Of a DNA stretch of 10,772 nt, positions 1 to 6,333 are shown in pieces. A program made the translations under genes and the position numbers. Below the pieces are notes generated by a model. The model saw nothing but the letters and a program-made list of their open reading frames with translations. It had not been told where the DNA came from and searched no databases. Every line of letters starts with the position of its first letter. The stretch's first letter is position 1. Source of the stretch: Gammaproteobacteria bacterium (GTDB taxonomy: Bacteria > Pseudomonadota > Gammaproteobacteria > Steroidobacterales > SZUA-146); assembly GCA_013002925.1 (NCBI GenBank), contig JABDLQ010000103.1, positions 1 through 10,772 of the forward strand, given 5' to 3'.

Positions 1-242
1 CCGTGGTAAGCATCCACATAATCGGCATCATGTTCACCCAGATCCAATGCAAGCCGCACAAAACTTTCCCCAAAATCATCCAGGTTGAATGCCGTTTGTT
101 CTGCTACGGAATTGCCCGCGGTGCTGGCACTCTTCGCCGGACCCTGCAGTCTGTCTACCGGCTTATTGTCGCATGCTGCAGAGACTACTATCACCAATAC
201 TATCAGCAGGATAGCGCGACTTTTTTGAAATACATTCAACAT
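1..242 (-). CDS. Lipoprotein, N-terminal 80 residues, cut by the window edge
   Basis: The frame opens with ATG at 242 (minus strand) and runs without a stop off the left edge. The product starts MLNVFQKSRAILLIVLVIVV and continues SAACDNK: a short positive n-region (K7, R9), a hydrophobic stretch at about residues 10-20 and a lipobox SAAC with the lipidated cysteine at residue 24. It is therefore an exported lipoprotein processed by Lgt and LspA. Asp at +2 after the cysteine, followed by Asn, is the inner-membrane retention signal in E. coli, which suggests anchoring on the periplasmic face of the inner membrane. After a Ser/Ala/Gly-rich linker the mature part begins with a probable helix, FVRLALDLGEHDADYVDAY (residues 60-78). 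The family is not recognisable from this fragment and no function is assigned. The gene follows the NERD gene after 72 bases on the same strand, so the two may be co-transcribed. There is only a weak purine-rich ribosome site (GATGAGAC) before the ATG. Confidence 0.82.
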   Translation of the reverse strand, partial: MLNVFQKSRAILLIVLVIVVSAACDNKPVDRLQGPAKSASTAGNSVAEQTAFNLDDFGESFVRLALDLGEHDADYVDAYH

Positions 243-248
243 GATTCT

Positions 249-276
249 GGTCTCATCAGACGGTCTGGATACAGAC
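249..276. repeat. Two adjacent small inverted repeats sharing a GTCT...AGAC stem
   Basis: In the 72-base gap before the lipoprotein start there are two perfect short hairpins side by side: GTCTG-GATA-CAGAC at 263-276 and GTCT-CATC-AGAC at 250-261, given as plus strand. They look like an imperfect tandem duplication. In the minus-strand transcript the second ends 7 bases before the ATG and its loop and 3' arm contain the only ribosome-site-like purines (GATGAG). A third hairpin, GGCAG-GTCG-CTGCC at 297-310, follows the NERD stop codon and has no T-run, so it is not a standard terminator. A regulatory role is inference only; the stems are just 4-5 pairs. Confidence 0.35.
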
Positions 277-314
277 GATTTGCGGAACACCAGTATGGCA
301 GGTCGCTGCCTGTC

Positions 315-875
315 TTACACGGGTGTCGCAATTTGTCGCAATCGATCCCAGTGAGGATAAAAGGCATTGGTTTTGTCGCGCGCTGATTTGTCATCCGGCG
401 AAAACTGGTCACCCAGCATCGCAAGATCGACGACACATTGTGGCAAGCCACCTGGCAATGCAGCTGTGCCTATCACCACGACCCGCCCCTGCACGGGCAC
501 GTCCGGCAATAAAGATTTCACGGCAATGACCCGCTCGCGCAACGGTCCCACCGGATTGGTAAACGTAAAGCGCTGTGAATGATTGATCACCGCCCACTCA
601 TCCATGTTTTCACCGGCGTAAAGACGCCCGCTGATTTCCCGCACGTCGAGAATTAACAGACCTTTGTCCGTCAACAACAACTGATCAATTTGAATCTCGC
701 CATCGACTCCATCCGGTATCACAATATCATTAAGCGAGTCCGCGCCGATTTTCCGCAACACACGACTCAGGCGACCGTGAAAGCTGTTGCGTTTTTTCCA
801 CCATAGAAAAAATCCTCCCGCCAGCAATAAACCACTGACGAGTCCGATATAAAAAATAAAGGAAGACGAATACAT
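315..875 (-). CDS. Membrane-anchored NERD-domain protein (nuclease-related domain)
   Basis: A 186-residue protein starting at ATG 875; a TTG three codons upstream (884) is possible, but neither start has a clear ribosome site. Residues 6-26 form one transmembrane segment followed by the basic WWKKR, so the rest should face the cytoplasm. Residues 34 to about 125 match the NERD domain: a leading helix (RLSRVLRKIGADSLNDIVIP), then DGEIQIDQLLLTDKGLLILD, then SGRLYAGENMDEW, then a helix after NPVGPL. NERD is a PD-(D/E)xK-like nuclease fold. The core positions here read Q62-I-D64 and D77-V-R79, whereas many NERD proteins have an E-x-K motif at the second site. Both changes are conservative, so the protein may be a divergent or inactive nuclease, or a nucleic-acid-binding relative. 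It lies 203 bases downstream of thrC, far enough to have its own promoter, and nothing links it to threonine synthesis. The substrate and role are unknown. Confidence 0.8.
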   Translation of the reverse strand: MYSSSFIFYIGLVSGLLLAGGFFLWWKKRNSFHGRLSRVLRKIGADSLNDIVIPDGVDGEIQIDQLLLTDKGLLILDVREISGRLYAGENMDEWAVINHSQRFTFTNPVGPLRERVIAVKSLLPDVPVQGRVVVIGTAALPGGLPQCVVDLAMLGDQFSPDDKSARDKTNAFYPHWDRLRQIATPV

Positions 876-963
876 AGCGCGCAACGTGACCGGAACGATG
901 TGAATATGTCACAGACTATTCAGGTGAACCAGTCAGCAATTCGATCAGTTAAATCAAACACCG

Positions 964-985
964 AAGATTACTTATAACTAATCTT
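964..985. promoter_or_regulatory. AT-rich 22-bp near-perfect palindrome, candidate operator
   Basis: The arms AAGATTA and TAATCTT flank a central TTATAA, with a single symmetric C/C mismatch pair (971 and 978), so 20 of 22 bases are in dyad symmetry. It lies between thrC and the NERD gene, about 90 bases upstream of the NERD start. On the minus strand its centre contains TATAAG, which resembles a -10 element, and a TTGACT hexamer lies upstream (about 1003-1008), though 26 bases away and so too far to be its -35. A dimeric regulator site overlapping a promoter is the simplest reading. A weak AT-rich hairpin is the alternative, but it lacks the GC-rich stem of a terminator. Confidence 0.4.
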
Positions 986-1078
986 TTCAGTAGCCTGATT
1001 CGAGTCAATATTTTTAACGACGACCGTTGGCCGATTGGCGATAAATTACCGGTAAATTTCTTCACCGGCCTGCCATTA

Positions 1079-2389
1079 TCACGTGTAATACGGTCTCAAG
1101 GCCGCAAGTTGCGCAGCGACATCGTGAGCCTGTGAGGGTAAATGAAGCAATCGTTCCAGCGCTGTTGGCACGGGGACGGACTGACCAATGAGAGGTTCAA
1201 CAATCGTATCGAACTTGGCAGGATGAGCAGTTGCAACAGCAATCCAGTAGCGCTGCGTCAGCCGGGTCGCTGGCAACTGGTCATAGACAAACATCGCGGT
1301 CGCTGTGTGCGGGCACCAGATCTGTCCGAACCGCTTAAAATCTTTTTTGATTTGTTGTGCTATTTGCGCATCGGTCACCGCATGCGCTGATACCTGATCG
1401 CGAATTTCATCGAGATCCGGATATAAACCACGCAGCCGCTCCATGTTGCTTGGGTTTCCGACATCCATGGCAGACGCCAGAGTGCTGATGCTGTCGCGTG
1501 GCCGCCAGGCACCATCATCCAGGTAATCGGGAATCGTACGGTTTGCATTGGTTGCCAGCACGATCTCGCCGATGGGCAATCCCGCACGCCGCGCCCAGAC
1601 ACATGCCAGCGCGTTACCCAGATTACCCGTCGGAATAATAAAATCCGGCGCCTCACCGGTTGCATTCCATGCCGTCATCGCCGTGTGGGCGTAGTAGACC
1701 ATCTGCGGCAGCAGTCGCCCGAGATTGATGCTGTTGGCAGAACTGAATCGGTGACGCTCATTCAGATCGTTGTCCTGGAACACCTCTTTGACCAGTCGCT
1801 GGCAATCGTCAAAACGTCCGCTTACCCGGAAAGCCCGGACATTGTCTCCCCAACAGGTCAGCTGCTGCTCCTGGCGTGCCGACACCTGTCCGGCTGGGTA
1901 AAACACGTCGACCTCGACACGCCGCCGCCCATGAAAGGCTGCAGCTACCGCGCCACCGGTATCTCCGGACGTTGCCACCAGAATTTTCAATGGCTGGTTT
2001 GACTCTCCTTCGATGCGTTCCATGCAGGCCGCCAGAAAGCGTGCGCCGACATCCTTGAAGGCCGCCGTCGGGCCGTGAAAAAGCTCAAGCATCGACAGCC
2101 GGGAAGCATCAGCGTCTATCAGTGGCACCAGCGGTATGGGAAAATTGAACGCTTCATTGCAGATTGCACGAAGGTCTTCGGTAAGCACGCTACCCTCAAC
2201 AAAGGGACGGACGAGTGCAAAGGCCGTGTCGGCAATCGTTTCACAACCGGCAAAATCGCTGTGGGCAAATTCAGGAAAAGTTAGCGGTACATAGAGCCCG
2301 CCATCCGGCGCCAGCCCGCGCGCGATTGCAATCGCCGCATCGACCTGTTCGTTATGACCGCGAGTACTGCAATACGAGATATTAGTCAC
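1079..2389 (-). CDS. thrC: Threonine synthase
   Basis: A 436-residue cytoplasmic PLP enzyme that converts O-phosphohomoserine and water to threonine and phosphate, the last step of the pathway. The N-terminal part reads YCSTRG (residues 6-11) and LAPDGGLYVP (26-35). The PLP lysine is K112 in ELFHGPTAAFKDVGARF, and the phosphate-binding segment ATSGDTGGAVAAAF lies at 139-152. The conserved IIPTGNLGNALA and AMDVGNPSNMERL follow. The length is close to that of the E. coli enzyme (428), and the protein belongs to the fungal/gammaproteobacterial ThrC branch rather than the short one. The start is GTG at 2389, supported by GGAGG 9 bases upstream. It overlaps the end of thrB by 8 bases, so translation is probably coupled. 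No strong terminator follows its TGA. Confidence 0.96.
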   Translation of the reverse strand: MTNISYCSTRGHNEQVDAAIAIARGLAPDGGLYVPLTFPEFAHSDFAGCETIADTAFALVRPFVEGSVLTEDLRAICNEAFNFPIPLVPLIDADASRLSMLELFHGPTAAFKDVGARFLAACMERIEGESNQPLKILVATSGDTGGAVAAAFHGRRRVEVDVFYPAGQVSARQEQQLTCWGDNVRAFRVSGRFDDCQRLVKEVFQDNDLNERHRFSSANSINLGRLLPQMVYYAHTAMTAWNATGEAPDFIIPTGNLGNALACVWARRAGLPIGEIVLATNANRTIPDYLDDGAWRPRDSISTLASAMDVGNPSNMERLRGLYPDLDEIRDQVSAHAVTDAQIAQQIKKDFKRFGQIWCPHTATAMFVYDQLPATRLTQRYWIAVATAHPAKFDTIVEPLIGQSVPVPTALERLLHLPSQAHDVAAQLAALRPYYT

Positions 2390-3344
2390 CCTGCCATTCC
2401 TCCATCGGAATCACTTCAGCGCCTGGTGATTCCACGGCAGATTGCAGCATCTGATACTCTGGGTGAAATCGCCTGACTGCGCTCTTCATGTTTTCAGCAA
2501 TCTGTGGCGCTGCACTTTGCTCACACCACGCGATCATCGACGGACCGCTGCCCGAAATTGCACATCCAAGTGCACCGGCATCGAGCGCTGCCGTTTTTAT
2601 GGCATCGAATCCGGCGATCTGCTGACTGCGCTGTGGTTCGATTAATACATCGTTAAGTGCATGCCGCAAACCTTCCAGATCATTGTTATAACAAGCACAT
2701 AGCACGCCTGCCAGATTCGCCGTCTGCTGCACCACCCGATCGAGCCCGCAGGACGTGTCGAGTAATTTGCGTCCGGCGCGCGTATCCAGCCGAATTTCAG
2801 GTCGCACCAACACACAATGCAAACCGGTTGGTACTGGTACCCGTACAAAATCCTGGGGTCGTTGCGGCGGGATAAAGACGATGCCACCAAACAGACACGG
2901 TGCGACGTTATCACCATGCACCGCGTCGCTGGCCACCGCCTCTCCGATCAACGCATAGCGTAACAATTCTTCGGGTTCCAGCGGTTCGTTCAGTAATTGA
3001 TTGACTGCGACAACGGCCGCCACCGCTGAGGACGCCGAGCCGCCCATGCCGGAACCCAGCGCGATATGTTTGTGGACATCCAGCACGACACCAAAATCAG
3101 CACCCTGCTCTTCCAGCAGGCGGATTACACCCAAACCGGCCGTGTTGCGTGCCGCATCACGCGGTAACTGAGTGGCCACACCGCTAACGGCATTTATTTC
3201 TACTCCGTGTTTCGCCACACGCGTGGCGCGCACCTGGTCGCCCGGCGCGTTCAGTGCGTGACCGAGAATATCGAAACCGACGGCCATATTCCCGACCGAC
3301 GGCGGGGCCATCGCAACGCAGGTATCCACTATATTGCGATCCAT
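2382..3344 (-). CDS. thrB: Homoserine kinase (GHMP kinase family)
   Basis: A 320-residue cytoplasmic kinase that phosphorylates homoserine with ATP to O-phosphohomoserine, feeding ThrC. The GHMP-kinase ATP loop is at residues 94-107 (IALGSGMGGSASSA), after the N-terminal APPSVGNMAVGFDILGHAL (13-31), where most GHMP members have a similar P-x-S-x-(G/A)N start. HGDNVAPCLFGG (143-154) is the substrate-side motif typical of ThrB, and the C-terminal glycine-rich motif GALGCAISGSGPS is at 257-269. The length agrees with the family (about 310). The ATG overlaps the thrA stop by one base (TGATG), and the 3' end overlaps thrC by 8 bases, so all three thr genes form one tightly coupled operon. No frameshift or missing motif is seen. 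Confidence 0.96.
   Translation of the reverse strand: MDRNIVDTCVAMAPPSVGNMAVGFDILGHALNAPGDQVRATRVAKHGVEINAVSGVATQLPRDAARNTAGLGVIRLLEEQGADFGVVLDVHKHIALGSGMGGSASSAVAAVVAVNQLLNEPLEPEELLRYALIGEAVASDAVHGDNVAPCLFGGIVFIPPQRPQDFVRVPVPTGLHCVLVRPEIRLDTRAGRKLLDTSCGLDRVVQQTANLAGVLCACYNNDLEGLRHALNDVLIEPQRSQQIAGFDAIKTAALDAGALGCAISGSGPSMIAWCEQSAAPQIAENMKSAVRRFHPEYQMLQSAVESPGAEVIPMEEWQGD
2399..2403 (-). promoter_or_regulatory. Ribosome binding site of thrC
   Basis: GGAGG on the minus strand, 9 bases before the GTG at 2389 and inside the 3' end of thrB. It supports the GTG as the thrC start, since no in-frame ATG lies near. Confidence 0.7.
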
Positions 3345-5827
3345 CAGACGGCGGCACCGAGATACGCAGACAAACGCAACAGATCGGCAAACACGCCGGC
3401 AGCGGTGACGTCGGGGCCGGCACCAGGTCCTTGCACAATTAGCGGATTGTTGCAGTATCGTTCGGTTTCAAACTGCACGATGTTATCCGTCAGGCTAATA
3501 TGCGCGAAGGCATGGTCTGCAGCGACTGCCTTGAGGCTTACCGTTGCCCGACCTTCATGATTGAGTTCGGCAACATAGCGCAGTAATTTGCCGCCCTGCC
3601 GGGCTGCATCGAGCCGCTCGCTCATTTTACTATCGTGGTCAGACAGACGCTCCATGAACTCGTCTATTGATACCTCAAGCAAATCCTCCGGTACCAGGCT
3701 CTCGACTTCCACATCCTCAAGTTCCAGATCCAGTCCCATTTCACGACCCAGAATCGTAAGCTTGCGGGCGACGTCCATGCCGGACAGATCGTCGCGTGGA
3801 TCCGGCTCGGTAAAACCACTGTCACGTGCTTCACGCACGATCTCGGAAAACGGTCGCTGCCCGTCAAACTGGTTGAACAGATACGCGAGCGTGCCGGACA
3901 GCAAGCCCTGAATGCGCGTAATCCGGTCACCGGTTTCACGCAGGTCCTGAACCGTCTGCAAAATCGGCAGCCCGGCACCGACCGTCGTTTCGTATAAAAA
4001 CCGTGCATCACCGGTGCGCCGGGATGCCTGCAATTTCTGATAGTCAGCATATCGCGCGCTGCAGGCCTTCTTGTTGGGCGTCACCACATGGATGCCCGCT
4101 TCGAACCATTCACTATAATGCGCAGCAATGCCTGCGTCGGCCGTACAATCCACGATCACGGCGTGCGGCAGATGTTCCGCGTGTATATGATCGACAAACT
4201 GCTGCAGATCAAACGGTACCGCTGCCGCCTCAAATTCCTGTTGCCAGTCCTCCAGATTCACGCGTGGATCGCCCAGTACCATGGTTGTCGAACGCGCCAG
4301 ACCTCGTACCCGTAAATCCAGGTTGAACTGCGATGACAGCCTGTTGATTTGCGACGCAAGCTGACTGAGCAAAACTTTACCAACAGTGCCGCATCCGATG
4401 ACACCAATCGACAGTGTTTGCGGTGACAGGTAAAAACTCGAATGCACGGCCCGCACTGCACGCGTCGCATCACTTTGATCAACAATCGCGGAAATGTTGC
4501 GCTCGGAAGATCCCTGGGCAATCACTCTTACATTCACGCCGGCGTGACCCAGGCTGCCAAATACTTTTGCTGCGATACCGGTTTTGCCATGCATCGAGTC
4601 GCCTACCACCGCGAGAATGCTGAGACCCGGTGTCACGCTGACGCGCTGAATGGTCCCGTTATCCAGGTCCGCCCGAAATATATTTTCAACAACTTCTCGT
4701 GCACGGTCGGCATCCTCGTCCCGTACCGCAAAGCAAATCGAATGTTCTGAACTCCCCTGCGAGATCATTACCACCGAAATTCCGGCGGCGGCCAACCCGC
4801 CAAACAGGCGATGCGCTGTTCCCGGCACCCCGATCATGCCCGCACCTTCAACATTGACTATCGCCATGCCGTCGATGCTGGTGATGCCTTTGACGGGTTT
4901 GTCCGTGCCCGATAACGCTCCGATGCGCGTACCGGGGTTTTCCGGTGCAAACGTATTGCGAATATAAATCGGAATATTGCGGGATACGGCGGGTGCCATG
5001 GTTTGCGGATGCAGTACTTTGGCGCCAAAGTACGCCAATTCCATGGCTTCGTTATACGATAACTCATCAATCACCTGCACGTCGGCTACCGCGCGCGGAT
5101 CCGCCGTCATTACGCCGTCGACATCGGTCCAGATATGTATCTGACTGGCATCCAGCAGACACGCCATAATCGATGCTGAATAATCACTGCCATTGCGACC
5201 CAGTGTTGTCGCATGGCCGGCTTTATCCTGGGCAATGTAGCCGGTAACTATGACCGTACCCTCGAATTCGTCTGGTATCAGTGCGTTCAGCTTCTCGCCG
5301 GACACCGACCAGTCGACTACCGTGCCTAACTCTCCCTGTCCAACGACAAGAAAACGACGGGCATCGAGCCACTCCACTTCGCGGTCATCCCAGCGTTGTA
5401 CCAACTGGGCCTGCATTAACTGTGCCGACCAGAGCTCGCCATAACCGGACACCACACCACGGGTATGCTCAGTGACAACGCCGGTGACTACGGCCGCACG
5501 CGCAATATCGGCAATATCATCGCGATCCCGGTCAAACATTTTCATGTAGTCTGCGGTTGCAGGACCATCGAGCAATGCTGTCGCCATATCTTCATGGCGC
5601 GCACGAACCTCCTGAAGCACATGCCGGTAGCGCTCATCACCAGCGGCAGCCAGATCAATCATTTTCAGAAGCTGGTCCGTCACGCCACCGAGCGCTGAGA
5701 CTACGACACACTGGGGACCGTACAATCGATCGGACAGGATGTCGGCAACGGCATGAAATCGCTCGACTTTAGCCAAAGAAGTGCCACCGAACTTGTGCAC
5801 GATCCAGGAATGCTGCTGTGTCTTCAT
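3344..5827 (-). CDS. thrA: Bifunctional aspartokinase / homoserine dehydrogenase I
   Basis: An 827-residue fused enzyme: aspartate to aspartyl phosphate (N-terminal kinase) and aspartate semialdehyde to homoserine (C-terminal dehydrogenase). The kinase opens with HKFGGTS (11-17) and contains TTLGRNGSDYSASIMA (207-222) and the WTDVDGVMTADPR segment (233-245). Two ACT-type regulatory motifs, ISQGSSEHSICFAV (355-368) and IAQGSSERNISAIV (436-449), correspond to the threonine-sensing region of ThrA, so feedback inhibition by threonine is expected. The dehydrogenase has a Rossmann motif GVIGCGTVGK (475-484), VVTPNKKA (581-588), GLLSGTLAY (641-649) and EPDPRDDLSGMDVARK (674-689). The E. coli protein has 820 residues. 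I chose ATG 5827; TTG 5848 is in frame, would add seven residues and has no better ribosome site. Its place with thrB and thrC identifies it as ThrA rather than MetL. It is the first gene of the leftward operon. Confidence 0.96.
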   Translation of the reverse strand: MKTQQHSWIVHKFGGTSLAKVERFHAVADILSDRLYGPQCVVVSALGGVTDQLLKMIDLAAAGDERYRHVLQEVRARHEDMATALLDGPATADYMKMFDRDRDDIADIARAAVVTGVVTEHTRGVVSGYGELWSAQLMQAQLVQRWDDREVEWLDARRFLVVGQGELGTVVDWSVSGEKLNALIPDEFEGTVIVTGYIAQDKAGHATTLGRNGSDYSASIMACLLDASQIHIWTDVDGVMTADPRAVADVQVIDELSYNEAMELAYFGAKVLHPQTMAPAVSRNIPIYIRNTFAPENPGTRIGALSGTDKPVKGITSIDGMAIVNVEGAGMIGVPGTAHRLFGGLAAAGISVVMISQGSSEHSICFAVRDEDADRAREVVENIFRADLDNGTIQRVSVTPGLSILAVVGDSMHGKTGIAAKVFGSLGHAGVNVRVIAQGSSERNISAIVDQSDATRAVRAVHSSFYLSPQTLSIGVIGCGTVGKVLLSQLASQINRLSSQFNLDLRVRGLARSTTMVLGDPRVNLEDWQQEFEAAAVPFDLQQFVDHIHAEHLPHAVIVDCTADAGIAAHYSEWFEAGIHVVTPNKKACSARYADYQKLQASRRTGDARFLYETTVGAGLPILQTVQDLRETGDRITRIQGLLSGTLAYLFNQFDGQRPFSEIVREARDSGFTEPDPRDDLSGMDVARKLTILGREMGLDLELEDVEVESLVPEDLLEVSIDEFMERLSDHDSKMSERLDAARQGGKLLRYVAELNHEGRATVSLKAVAADHAFAHISLTDNIVQFETERYCNNPLIVQGPGAGPDVTAAGVFADLLRLSAYLGAAV

Positions 5828-5973
5828 ATCACCATGGGTAATTGCCAAATAACGTCGCAGAGCCTACGTCATGCGGCTGGTCTGAACAAGCGATCAGGCA
5901 GCAATTTCAGGCGGTCGGTGGTGCCACTCTCCGGGTCACCGGAAAAAACGCTTGCATCGGGCGTGGGTTTGTT

Positions 5974-5985
5974 CTAGTGTACTAG
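5974..5985. promoter_or_regulatory. TrpR-type operator in the divergent thr/his control region
   Basis: CTAGT-GT-ACTAG is an inverted repeat with 5-base arms and a 2-base centre. The E. coli trp operator core is CTAGT-TA-ACTAG, so the half-sites and spacing are identical. The site ends 42 bases before the start of the TrpR-fold gene that opens the his operon, and lies 146 bases from the thrA start. These are the only CTAG tetramers I noticed in the window, so chance is unlikely. The expected reading is that the adjacent repressor binds here and controls its own operon (autoregulation plus his genes). Possible -35/-10 elements around it (TTGCAT at 5952-5957 with TAGTGT at 5975-5980) are weak, so the promoter itself is not resolved. 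Whether the leftward thr promoter is also covered is open. Confidence 0.7.
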
Positions 5986-6017
5986 CGTGTTAATACATTT
6001 ACACAGCACTGACTTTC

Positions 6018-6021
6018 GGAG
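6018..6021 (+). promoter_or_regulatory. Ribosome binding site of the TrpR-like gene
   Basis: GGAG placed 6 bases before the TTG at 6028. This decides the start, because there is no suitable in-frame ATG for this short protein and the conserved domain begins close after the TTG. Confidence 0.75.
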
Positions 6022-6027
6022 CTGCCC

Positions 6028-6333
6028 TTGAAACAACATCGAACGCTGAGCACACGGCAGGAGAAAGCCGCGGAAAATGAGCTGTTTGCCGCCATACTCT
6101 CCCTTGAATCGATCGCCGAATTACGCGCATTTTTTGAGGATCTGTGTACACCGGCAGAACTTGAGGCGATCACCGACCGCTGGAGCGTCGTACCAGCGCT
6201 ACTGGAAGGCACACCCTACCGGGAAATCAGTCATCAGACTGGCGTCAGCGTCACGACCATCGGCCGGGTCGCCCGCTGTTTAACCCACGGCGCCGGCGGT
6301 TATCAAATCGCTTTAAAGAGACAAAAACAATGA
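6028..6333 (+). CDS. TrpR-fold transcriptional repressor, YerC/YecD family (HisR-type)
   Basis: A 101-residue all-helical DNA-binding protein of the Trp-repressor superfamily. Residues 16-50 (ENELFAAILSLESIAELRAF, then FEDLCTPAELEAITD) match the YerC/YecD pattern, and the helix-turn-helix is at about 63-84 (PYREISHQTGVSVTTIGRVA, then RCL). Aligned by eye to E. coli TrpR, the arginines equivalent to R54 and R84 are kept (R51, R80). The TrpR G85 and S88 positions near the tryptophan pocket are replaced by Val and Cys, so the co-repressor is probably not tryptophan. Members of this family next to his genes have been proposed as histidine repressors (HisR), and its position as first gene of the his operon, behind a TrpR-type operator, fits that role. 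It starts at TTG with a good ribosome site; its TGA overlaps the hisG ATG (ATGA). The effector and target set are inferred, not shown. Confidence 0.88.
   Translation: MKQHRTLSTRQEKAAENELFAAILSLESIAELRAFFEDLCTPAELEAITDRWSVVPALLEGTPYREISHQTGVSVTTIGRVARCLTHGAGGYQIALKRQKQ

Noticed and set aside
1049..1068. Inverted repeat CCGGT...ACCGG just after the thrC stop, a possible terminator
   Set aside because: The stem is only 5 pairs with a 10-base loop and is followed by TAATTTAT rather than a T-run; too weak to call.
5828..5848. TTG start giving thrA seven more residues
   Set aside because: No better ribosome site. The ATG at 5827 already leaves a slightly longer N-terminus than E. coli ThrA before the KFGGTS motif.
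5906..5941. Possible thr leader peptide on the minus strand (GTG start, MTRRVAPPTA)
   Set aside because: Only two threonines and no isoleucine in ten codons, with no terminator/antiterminator pair after it. The T6 run (5943-5948) lies before, not after, the local hairpin.
5930..5943. Hairpin TCCGG-GTCA-CCGGA next to an A6/T6 run
   Set aside because: In neither direction does a T-run follow the stem on the transcribed strand: the plus strand has A6 after it and the minus strand has T6 before it. It is not an intrinsic terminator.
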